A stretch of DNA of 64,000 bases from Streptococcus oralis (lineage in GTDB: Bacteria; Bacillota; Bacilli; Lactobacillales; Streptococcaceae). Both the position numbers and the translations under genes were made by a program. The stretch is from the NCBI RefSeq assembly GCF_021497945.1, contig NZ_CP046524.1, positions 267,001 through 331,000 of the forward strand, in the 5' to 3' direction. Under the pieces are notes generated by a model that had not been told where the DNA came from, did no database searches, and worked only from the letters and a program-made list of their open reading frames with translations. Below, in pieces: positions 18,363-25,278 of the stretch. Position 1 is the stretch's first letter, and each line of letters opens with the position of its first letter.

Positions 18363-19968
18363 TAGTTTTTATGAAATAGCAGATAAAAGTAACTATTATC
18401 TTGGTATGATTTCTCAAGTAAATCGTTCATATTCTACTATTCAAATAGAAAATTTGTCGCTATTTTCATATAGAAAATTAAGAACAGATATTCTTGCTCC
18501 AAATACAATAAATTTCTATGTTTTGATTGATTCGAGTAACGGCTTATTCTTTGGGGAAATATTTCAGTCTAAAGTTCCAAATTCTGATAGTGTACACGAG
18601 ATGTTGACGAATGGACAACAAGAAAAAATTTTTCCAGAAATAAGTATTGACGTACTAGGGTATATACCATTGGGGGAAAAGTATTTCAAACTTAATGGGA
18701 CAAATACCGTTGGTATAACTGATAGGGTATATATTGCAAATGAAAAGGTAGTAGAGTTATTTATTAAATCAATCGAAGTAAGTCCAGACGACGAGAAGCA
18801 GCTATCTTCTTTTGCAAGACTCGCATTTAGCTCTCAAGAGTACCCAATAACATTACAACCTAAAACTCTATTTAATAGACATTTAATGACAGTGGGGACT
18901 ACTAATAGTGGTAAATCCACATCAGCTTTGAGTATTTTAGATAAACTAGCAAATGATGGTATACGGACTTTAATTATAGATCCAACAGGAGAGTATTCCG
19001 ATTCATTTACTGAGGAAGAAGTGGATAAGTACATACTTGGCGAAAATGCTTTTCTTCCGTTATCTCAAATTTCAATGAATCAGTGGTCAATTCTTTTTGA
19101 GACCAACGATGGCACACAACCAGCAGTATTGGCTGAAGCAATACGTTCACTACGATATCAATTCAAGATTGGAAATCAGGACATCTACAAAAAAGTAGGA
19201 AAGTCAGTGACAGAAGTTGAGAGTGATTTTTCAGAACTTACTGATGAGGATAGAAATTTTCAACTTGAGCATCTATCAGCTCAGATAGCTGTTGAAACAA
19301 CTAAGCAAGATAATAGGGGGCATTTTATAGCTGACACTTTCAATTTTAATGTAAATCAGTATCTTATTCAAAAGGTAAATTATAAGTTAGACAACACTTC
19401 ACTTGTAAATTTTTTCACTTCAACGGGGAATAGTTTAATTGATATTATCAACTCATTTACAGAAGGAGGAACTGGTAAGTCATTGTATATAGATGTTTCT
19501 CAAATTGGAACAACTGATGGTATTGGTGGGATGATTGTTGATCTAATTTCAAATTATTTAGTTAATTTGAGTTCAGAATCAATAAAACCGTTTGTAATGT
19601 TTGTTGATGAAGTCCATAGATATACAAAGGGACTCAATAATGAAGGTTTCACGTTTTATACTGGACTGAATAGTATTGCACGTGAAGGCAGGAAGAAAGG
19701 AATTTTTCTGTTTCTTACTACACAGAATCCAAATGATGTAGATAAGGTGCTCTTAGGTCAGGTTGGGACTTTATTAGTTCATCGCCTTACATCTCCTGAT
19801 GAACTAAAGGCAATACAGAATCATTTATCTGAAAATCAGATAAATCAAGTGAAGAAATTAAATACAGGTGAAGCTGTTTTAACAAGTATTAATCTCCTGA
19901 AAGATCTATACATTAAGGTTGATAAATGTAATCGACTACATTACAATGATACTCCTAGCCTCCTATAA
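18349..19968 (+). CDS. HerA/FtsK-like ATPase (DUF87) partner of SIR2
   Basis: 539 residues. An N-terminal beta-barrel HAS-like domain (about 1-150) is followed by the ATPase: Walker A VGTTNSGKSTSA (about 181-192), Walker B FVMFVDEVHRY (about 415), and the arginine/sensor stretch AREGRKKGIFLFLTTQNP (about 443). HerA ATPases form hexamers; in known SIR2-HerA systems the hexamer assembles with SIR2 and controls its NADase or nuclease activity. No NurA nuclease is present, which points to the SIR2-type defence role rather than DNA end resection. The start overlaps the SIR2 3' end. Confidence 0.88.
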   Translation: MMKIDSFYEIADKSNYYLGMISQVNRSYSTIQIENLSLFSYRKLRTDILAPNTINFYVLIDSSNGLFFGEIFQSKVPNSDSVHEMLTNGQQEKIFPEISIDVLGYIPLGEKYFKLNGTNTVGITDRVYIANEKVVELFIKSIEVSPDDEKQLSSFARLAFSSQEYPITLQPKTLFNRHLMTVGTTNSGKSTSALSILDKLANDGIRTLIIDPTGEYSDSFTEEEVDKYILGENAFLPLSQISMNQWSILFETNDGTQPAVLAEAIRSLRYQFKIGNQDIYKKVGKSVTEVESDFSELTDEDRNFQLEHLSAQIAVETTKQDNRGHFIADTFNFNVNQYLIQKVNYKLDNTSLVNFFTSTGNSLIDIINSFTEGGTGKSLYIDVSQIGTTDGIGGMIVDLISNYLVNLSSESIKPFVMFVDEVHRYTKGLNNEGFTFYTGLNSIAREGRKKGIFLFLTTQNPNDVDKVLLGQVGTLLVHRLTSPDELKAIQNHLSENQINQVKKLNTGEAVLTSINLLKDLYIKVDKCNRLHYNDTPSLL

Positions 19969-19986
19969 GGTTGATTTAAAAATAAG

Positions 19987-20015
19987 TTGACAAAATCTTT
20001 ATTTAAATATAAAAT
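19987..20015 (+). promoter_or_regulatory. Strong promoter of the 34-residue gene
   Basis: Perfect TTGACA (19987-19992), 17-bp spacer, TAAAAT (20010-20015). The leader that follows contains GGCAC/GTGTC and CCTC/GAGG pairings close to the ribosome site. Confidence 0.78.
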
Positions 20016-20074
20016 TATATCGGTGTTAGTCCTCGGTTTTTGGCACTGGAAGTGTCTAGAAGGAGGAAGAAATA

Positions 20075-20179
20075 ATGGAAGTTGATTTGACAAAAATTAT
20101 TCTAGCCCTTATTGGACTAGCATCGGATGTTGTTGCTTCATATAAAGAAATCACTCTTGCACAACTTGCAAATGATTAG
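20075..20179 (+). CDS. 34-residue small protein, own transcription unit
   Basis: ATG 20075 lies eight bases after AGGAGG (20061-20066). The product starts MEVDLTKIILALIGLASDVV and ends EITLAQLAND. Residues 5-22 could form an amphipathic or membrane-active helix; there is no leader-peptide cleavage motif and no cysteine. It has a consensus promoter 60 bases upstream and a terminator right after it, so it is a complete small gene. I do not recognise the family. Candidates are a small toxin, a phage-sensing or regulatory peptide of the neighbouring defence genes, or a leader for the next gene. Confidence 0.62.
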   Translation: MEVDLTKIILALIGLASDVVASYKEITLAQLAND

Positions 20180-20199
20180 GTTTCTATTGAGTAACAGGT

Positions 20200-20233
20200 A
20201 AGCATATGGAACTGTGGTTTCGTATGCTTTTTT
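20200..20233 (+). terminator. Terminator between the 34-residue gene and the next gene
   Basis: AAGCATA (20200-20206) pairs with TATGCTT (20223-20229), followed by T residues to 20233. The next gene's ribosome site TAGGAG follows immediately, so expression of that gene could depend on readthrough. Confidence 0.75.
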
Positions 20234-20246
20234 AGGAGTGAAAATC

Positions 20247-21155
20247 ATGGCAATTAACCCTTTTGATAATAATGATTATGAGGTATTGATTTCAGACTTA
20301 ATTGCAGATATATATTATTCTGAAATCAGCATAAGTAGTAGAATTGTATTACAGCGTAAATTGACCGAATTAATTTCCCGGAGATTATTAAATTTAGGTA
20401 AAGGTGAGAAAATGGAATTAGGAGACATCACCACTACTGAAAAAAATCAAAAATTTAAAACGACGGAGAGACTTAATTCTGTGAATGGTAAATTGCGTGA
20501 AGACTTTGAGGCTACGGTAAATAATTTGAGAGAGATAGGCAATAAGTATTCTCACACACAAAATAATAAAATTTCTAATCTAGAAGAGTGGGTTGAGGCT
20601 GAAAATCTGATTTGGGATTTATTCTCCTACTTATTTGTACAATATTTCTTAAAATATAATTTGAGTTTAAAATCTGATAAAAATGTATTATCAATGTTTT
20701 CTAAACTTCCCCCAGATATAAGATTTAGAACTTTGCAAAAATTGTTTGAGTTAAAAGGATTTGACAATATTCAGCTAATAGACAAATATTTATTAGCGAT
20801 GGTTAAAAGCAAAGGGTGGGATGAGGCTTACTTTTGGTTAATTAGTCACAGGGAAGAAATCCAATCAATGAGCTATCCCTCAGAAGACGAGATTATTGAA
20901 TATGTTGATGATTTTAATGAGGACGAGTTGCCATTACCTTTAAGAAAATTTCAAAATGCATTTGGATTGTTAAGTTCAATATTACGAAATCCTAGGGTGA
21001 AATCTGTATCAGGAGGAATTTATAACACATTCGAAGAAGCTGTAAAATATTACAATGAGGAATATCTTGAGACAGCTTTATCGTCTAGTCAAGAGCAGAT
21101 TGAATTTAGAGAATTGTTATATTTTTGTTTTATAGGAAGAACACAAACAAACTAA
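20247..21155 (+). CDS. DUF4145/HEPN-like protein of unknown role
   Basis: 302 residues from ATG 20247. The N-terminal 145 residues are helical and contain LREIGNKYSHT, resembling the GN(K/R)xxH motif of DUF4145-type, HEPN-related domains that often sit in defence loci. The rest is helical with acidic stretches (EDEIIEYVDDFNEDE) and no recognisable motif. It shares the AT-rich composition of SIR2-HerA and lies inside the same att-bounded module. It may be an accessory defence factor, but that is position-based. An upstream start at 20214 is rejected because it lies within the terminator hairpin. Confidence 0.6.
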   Translation: MAINPFDNNDYEVLISDLIADIYYSEISISSRIVLQRKLTELISRRLLNLGKGEKMELGDITTTEKNQKFKTTERLNSVNGKLREDFEATVNNLREIGNKYSHTQNNKISNLEEWVEAENLIWDLFSYLFVQYFLKYNLSLKSDKNVLSMFSKLPPDIRFRTLQKLFELKGFDNIQLIDKYLLAMVKSKGWDEAYFWLISHREEIQSMSYPSEDEIIEYVDDFNEDELPLPLRKFQNAFGLLSSILRNPRVKSVSGGIYNTFEEAVKYYNEEYLETALSSSQEQIEFRELLYFCFIGRTQTN

Positions 21156-21338
21156 TACTAGTAAGAGGTGTTTATCTCATTTTCCAAAAAAGATGTCTTT
21201 TTCGGAAACATAAAGCAATATAGAAAATTCCATGATTGACTTGTAACTTATTCCAATCTTATGATATAATCTATATGCTTTTGAAGTAAAAACATTGAGG
21301 ATCCAACATTTTGAAACTAAATGAGATATGGAGCTATG
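21156..21338. other. Right part of the defence module
   Basis: No gene. An extended -10 element (TG-a-TATAAT, 21262-21270) with TTGTAA 18 bp upstream points toward the displaced rpsI end. ATG 21336, preceded by TGGAG, would translate the displaced S9 tail as a 17-residue basic peptide. Confidence 0.45.
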
Positions 21339-21544
21339 AAACCAGGTCTTAAGAAAGCTCGTAAAGCATCACAATTCTCAAAATGTTAATTCGAGAGAAT
21401 TACTATACTTACAAAGAGCACCTTTTGGGGTGTTCTTTTTTATATTTCCATACTAAATTGGTGCAATTGACACAGTTGTTGCGACTTTAGTCGAATACAG
21501 TCAGTTGCCTCAAAACGTTAATTAACACGATACTATCAACGTTT
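21339..21544 (+). repeat. Displaced rpsI 3'-end block, copy 3 (right island edge)
   Basis: Bases 21339-21389 encode [16 protein letters not shown] and a stop: the S9 tail with the last Arg changed to Cys by CGT to TGT. Then follow the GAGCACC/GGTGTTC terminator hairpin with T run (about 21416-21441), the palindrome at 21481 and the 14-bp core at 21509-21522, in the same order as at 15077-15304. Confidence 0.88.
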
Positions 21545-21620
21545 TGAAACACTTAAGAGTTCACCTCATAGGTGCTTCTCTGTCTAACTTAATTTTATAA
21601 ATTAGGAAATAAAAAAGTGG

Positions 21621-21626
21621 TATAAT
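21621..21626 (+). promoter_or_regulatory. Extended -10 element before the rhomboid-like gene
   Basis: TGG-TATAAT at 21618-21626, about 55 bases before the gene. No clear -35 box. Confidence 0.5.
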
Positions 21627-21680
21627 AGTCATAGATGAAGAACTGCAAAAATGAGAAATATGTAGAAGAAAATTATTAAC

Positions 21681-22292
21681 ATGAAAAGTATCCTCAAAAC
21701 CTACCCAGTTGTCAGCACTTTAACTTTCATTTGTTTATTTTTAGGAATTCTCACTTCTATTTATGGGAATGCTATGTACGACCTATTGGCCTTTCATTCA
21801 AAACCAGTGTATTATTGGCAGTATATGAGTGGAACCTTGATGCATGGAAGTAAAGGAGCCCCCCTCTGGTTTTTATGGGTACATCTGTTTTTAAATGGGC
21901 TCATGATTCTACCTTTTGGCGGACTGCTGGAAAGGAAAAGAGGCTCCAAACATGTCTTGGTTATTTTTGTTACTGCGACAGTCGTCTCTTCTATCGCCTT
22001 TCACTTGTTAACACTGGGGCAAAAAATTCAGGCGACTGGGATTTCTGCGGTTGGTTATGCTTTTATAACTGGAGGAGTCATGCTCCTGTCAAATATATGG
22101 AAAGAATTTTCATGCACCGTAAAACTGTGTTATCTTTTCTTAATCCTTCTATCTAGCCTGATGCTTTTACCAATGATCACCGGATGGATTTCTACCTTCT
22201 TGCATCTTTCGGGGATTGCTAGTTACCTTTTGGTTTTATCCTCAGCCACTGCCTTAAGGAAAATGCTTAAGGCATCCGTTGATTCATCATGA
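21681..22292 (+). CDS. Rhomboid-like intramembrane serine protease
   Basis: 203 residues with about six membrane segments. Rhomboid landmarks: HLFLNG (about 69, matching the HxxxN region), the putative nucleophile serine in GISAVGYAFITGG, and HLSGIASYL near the C-terminus supplying the partner histidine. The serine motif is GxSx with Ala rather than the usual GxSG, so catalysis is probable but not certain. It is a single-gene unit with its own promoter and terminator, and the first chromosomal gene after the island. Confidence 0.72.
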   Translation: MKSILKTYPVVSTLTFICLFLGILTSIYGNAMYDLLAFHSKPVYYWQYMSGTLMHGSKGAPLWFLWVHLFLNGLMILPFGGLLERKRGSKHVLVIFVTATVVSSIAFHLLTLGQKIQATGISAVGYAFITGGVMLLSNIWKEFSCTVKLCYLFLILLSSLMLLPMITGWISTFLHLSGIASYLLVLSSATALRKMLKASVDSS

Positions 22293-22305
22293 TATTAAGA
22301 TTTAC

Positions 22306-22340
22306 AGACATTCAAGAATTTTCTCTTGGATGTCTTTTTT
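22306..22340 (+). terminator. Terminator after the rhomboid-like gene
   Basis: AGACATTCAAGA pairs with TCTTGGATGTCT followed by six T. Seventeen bases of the left arm and its upstream flank (22301-22317) recur exactly at 15302-15318 beside the IS. Confidence 0.85.
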
Positions 22341-22382
22341 GTTCAGAATAAATAAGTGTTGCTACTTAAACTTGGTTTTCCC

Positions 22383-22413
22383 AGTGGACAATCGTCCACT
22401 TTTTTTATATAAT
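22383..22413 (+). promoter_or_regulatory. Promoter and overlapping operator of the SOS-type operon
   Basis: TGGACA (22385-22390), 17-bp spacer, TATAAT (22408-22413). The perfect palindrome AGTGGAC-aatc-GTCCACT (22383-22400) covers the -35 box, which is a good place for autorepression by the S24-type repressor. A second palindrome, AACCA-aaa-TGGTT, lies at 22421-22433 near the start site. The first palindrome followed by T's could alternatively act as a terminator. Confidence 0.65.
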
Positions 22414-22487
22414 AAAACTAAACCAAAATGGTTGAGCTTTGAAATAGAGTCAACCTGCAACGAAAGCGTCACACTAGGAGGTGAATC

Positions 22488-23174
22488 ATGTACCAACCAG
22501 AAAAACTCAAGGCTCGGAGAAAAGAGTTAAAATTGACACAGAAGGAAATTGCAGAGCGGCTTGGGATTAGTTTTCAGGCTTACTCGGCTTGGGAACGTGG
22601 CATCAAGGAACCATCCAAGGAGAAGGTTGCTCAGCTAGAGAAGATTTTAAAGGTAGTAGAAGGGTATTTTACCCAAATCGAAATTGTACGTCTCTATAAT
22701 AGTCTCTCCCATCAGGGGAAGGAAAAGGTAGTGGTCTATGTTCGCAATCTAGCTCAAGAGGAACAAGCCAAGAAGGTAACGGCCATGCCAGAAAAACTTT
22801 TCGAGTACCGTGTCTATGAACGCATGTCAGCAGGGATCGGGGCTTCGGTTTATGATGATCGAAACTTTGATACGGTTTATTTCAATGAAGAACTGGCTCA
22901 TGATTTTGCTTCCTGGGTGGCTGGGGACTCCATGGAACCTAAATATCAAAATGGCTCCGTGGCTCTGATTCGGGAAACAGGATTTGATTATGATGGGGCT
23001 GTTTATGCAGTGGTTTGCAACAACCAGACCTATATCAAACGGGTTTATCGGGAGGAAGATGGCTTGCGTCTGGTCTCTATCAATCCTAAATACAAGGATA
23101 TTTTCATCTCCTATGAGGAAGATCCTCGGATTGTAGGGATTATCGTTGGGAATTTTGTGCCAATGGAGGGCTAG
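22488..23174 (+). CDS. XRE-S24 autocleaving repressor (HdiR/LexA-like)
   Basis: 228 residues. An N-terminal Cro/C1 helix-turn-helix (about 1-60, KLTQKEIAERLGISFQAYSA) joins a peptidase S24 domain: a likely cleavage loop MSAGIGASV (about 113), the nucleophile serine in VAGDSMEPKYQNGS and the lysine in QTYIKRVY. In HdiR and LexA relatives, RecA-ssDNA triggers self-cleavage and derepression. It is followed after three bases by a Y-family polymerase, so it is the likely DNA-damage switch for translesion synthesis. The ribosome site AGGAGGTG precedes ATG 22488. Confidence 0.88.
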   Translation: MYQPEKLKARRKELKLTQKEIAERLGISFQAYSAWERGIKEPSKEKVAQLEKILKVVEGYFTQIEIVRLYNSLSHQGKEKVVVYVRNLAQEEQAKKVTAMPEKLFEYRVYERMSAGIGASVYDDRNFDTVYFNEELAHDFASWVAGDSMEPKYQNGSVALIRETGFDYDGAVYAVVCNNQTYIKRVYREEDGLRLVSINPKYKDIFISYEEDPRIVGIIVGNFVPMEG

Positions 23175-23177
23175 CCT

Positions 23178-24593
23178 ATGGGCTACTTTGATTATTCCAG
23201 AGAGCCCAAAAGTGACATTGCCTTTGTTGATATGAAATCTTTTTATGCTAGTGTCGAGTGTGTGAAAAGGGGCTTACATCCGCTGAAGACCTCGCTTTGT
23301 GTCATGAGTCGCGCGGATAATTCAACTGGTCTTATCCTAGCCTCCTCTCCCATGTTTAAGAGGATTTTTGGCAAGTCAAATGTTGGCCGGGCCTATGATC
23401 TGCCCTTTGATATCAAAACGCGCAAATTTTCCTATTACAATGCTCGAAAGCAAGGCTTGCCAACTGACTCAGACTATGTTCGCTACATCGAAGATTGGGC
23501 TCAAGTGACTTTGATTGTACCACCTAGGATGGATGAATACATAGCAGTCAATATGGAAATCCAGCGAATCTTTCAAAACTATGGTAGTCCAGAGGATATT
23601 TATCCTTACTCTATCGATGAGGGCTTTATTGACCTGACTAGTTCGCTCAACTATTTCATACCAGACAAGCATCTCTCTCGCAAAGACAAGCTGGATATGC
23701 TTTCTGCTCGTATTCAGAGGGATATTTGGAGGCAGACAGGGATCTACTCTACAGTGGGGATGTCCAATGCCAATCCCTTACTGGCCAAGTTGGCTCTGGA
23801 TAATGAGGCCAAGCACACCCCGACCATGAGGGCTAACTGGTCTTACCAAGACGTGGAAGAGAAGGTTTGGGCCATTCCCAAGATGACGGACTTTTGGGGG
23901 ATTGGCAGGCGGATGGAGAAACGCTTGCATGCTCTGGGGATTTTTTCTATCAAGGAATTGGCAACCAGCAATCCAGATCAGCTAAAGAAAGCTCTCGGTC
24001 AGGCTGGCCTGCGTTTGTGGTTTCATGCTAACGGGATTGATGAGAGCAATGTTCATAAGCCCTATAAAGCCAAGTCCCAAGGTTTGGGAAATTCTCAAAT
24101 CTTGCCGAGAGACTACGTGAAGTTACGGGATATCGAAATTATTCTCCGAGAAATGGCAGAGCAGGTGGCTATTAGACTGAGAAGAGCGGGCAAGAAAACA
24201 ACCCTTGTCTCTATCTATGTTGGTTTCTCTAAACAGGAGGTCAGGCCGTCTATTCATACACAAATGAAGGTCGAACCTACCAATAATACCGCTATCTTAA
24301 CGGATTATGTTTTGAAGCTATTTCATAACAAATACACTTCTGGAGCGGTCAGAAGTGTCGGAGTCAACTATTCAGGATTTGTGGACGAGTCCTTTGGTTT
24401 GATCTCTCTCTTTGATGATGTTGACAAGTTAGAAAAAGAAGAAAGGCTCCAGACGGCTATTGATTCTATTCGGGAACAATTTGGTTTCACCTCCCTTTTA
24501 AAAGCCAATGCACTGGAAGAAGCCTCTAGGAGTCTTGCTAGAAGCAAGCTGATTGGTGGACATTCTGCTGGAGGATTAGATGGATTACAATGA
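23178..24593 (+). CDS. UmuC/UvrX-like Y-family DNA polymerase
   Basis: 471 residues. The palm domain has the metal ligands in FVDMKSFYASVECV and the catalytic pair in YSIDEGFIDLT (about 145); then comes TGIYSTVGMSNANPLLAKLA, a helix-hairpin-helix thumb (FWGIGRRMEKRLHALGI) and the little-finger domain. It copies damaged templates with low fidelity. It is in an operon with the S24 repressor and overlaps the next gene by four bases (ATGA), as in Gram-positive UvrX/ImpB loci on chromosomes and mobile elements. Confidence 0.92.
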   Translation: MGYFDYSREPKSDIAFVDMKSFYASVECVKRGLHPLKTSLCVMSRADNSTGLILASSPMFKRIFGKSNVGRAYDLPFDIKTRKFSYYNARKQGLPTDSDYVRYIEDWAQVTLIVPPRMDEYIAVNMEIQRIFQNYGSPEDIYPYSIDEGFIDLTSSLNYFIPDKHLSRKDKLDMLSARIQRDIWRQTGIYSTVGMSNANPLLAKLALDNEAKHTPTMRANWSYQDVEEKVWAIPKMTDFWGIGRRMEKRLHALGIFSIKELATSNPDQLKKALGQAGLRLWFHANGIDESNVHKPYKAKSQGLGNSQILPRDYVKLRDIEIILREMAEQVAIRLRRAGKKTTLVSIYVGFSKQEVRPSIHTQMKVEPTNNTAILTDYVLKLFHNKYTSGAVRSVGVNYSGFVDESFGLISLFDDVDKLEKEERLQTAIDSIREQFGFTSLLKANALEEASRSLARSKLIGGHSAGGLDGLQ

Positions 24594-24952
24594 TTGATCG
24601 TTCTTATTTACCTTTTCAATCTGCGCGAGACTATCAAGATCCAGGGATGCAGAAGTGGATGGGCTTTTTTCTCTCAGAGCATACCAGCTCGCTTGGTGAA
24701 GAAAAAAATCGTGTTGATTTTTCGACGAATTTGGATTCAGTTGAGAAGCTACTCTTGCTTTCTCAGCTTTATGTCGGGCAACTGAAGGGATGCTTTGTGG
24801 TCAAGGAAAAGAAGCATAAAATCACGATCATTGGTGAGGTGAGCGAATTATCACATCAAACTCTATCTATTAGGACAAATGAGGGATATAGGCTGGTAGA
24901 GATTGTAGATGTCCTCGAAATTCGACTGTGGGAGAAGGAGATTGATGATTAG
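24590..24952 (+). CDS. Small YolD-like protein of the UmuC operon
   Basis: 120 residues. The opening IDRSYLPFQSARDYQDPGMQ and the central beta-rich part resemble YolD-type proteins that accompany Y-family polymerases in Firmicutes. It starts inside the polymerase stop codon and overlaps the next small gene by eight bases. Its role is not established; a polymerase accessory factor is plausible from position. Confidence 0.65.
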   Translation: MIDRSYLPFQSARDYQDPGMQKWMGFFLSEHTSSLGEEKNRVDFSTNLDSVEKLLLLSQLYVGQLKGCFVVKEKKHKITIIGEVSELSHQTLSIRTNEGYRLVEIVDVLEIRLWEKEIDD

Positions 24953-25134
24953 AAAAGAGCTGCATGAAAACAAACTGCAGATGGACTATCCCTTGAACTC
25001 AACTAGCTTTGAAGATACGAGCAGAAGAGCGATTTCCATCGGAAGAGATAGCCATATAAGAAAAAAACTTTATAGTTTTTGCTGACAGTTTCCTTGAAAT
25101 CGTAGTTGAATTTGAAAACACTTATCCTCAATGA
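24945..25134 (+). pseudogene. Third UmuC-operon gene, frameshifted in a T run
   Basis: From ATG 24945 the frame reads MIRKELHENKLQMDYPLN and stops after 46 codons at 25085. In the next frame the text continues naturally as ADSFLEIVVEFENTYPQ to a stop at 25134. Removing one T from the TTTTT run at 25076-25080 joins both into a 62-residue protein. It is either a true disrupted gene or a homopolymer sequencing error. The product is unknown. Confidence 0.62.
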
Positions 25135-25160
25135 TCACCTTATTTATAGATGTATACCAG

Positions 25161-25191
25161 AACATCCATGTGAATTTATGGATGTTTTTTT
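25161..25191 (+). terminator. Terminator after the UmuC operon
   Basis: AACATCCAT-gtgaattt-ATGGATGTT followed by T's. Confidence 0.88.
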
Positions 25192-25204
25192 GCTTTCCAT
25201 TGAT

Positions 25205-25233
25205 AAAAAAGAGAAGACCAGATGGTCTTCTCT
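25205..25233 (-). terminator. Terminator of the protease-fucosidase gene
   Basis: On the minus strand GAGAAGACCA pairs with TGGTCTTCTC and is followed by six T. It lies 45 bases beyond the stop codon at 25279. Confidence 0.88.
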
Positions 25234-25278
25234 ACGGGGGAACTGAAATAATGGAAAAGAATCAATCAAAGATTTTGA

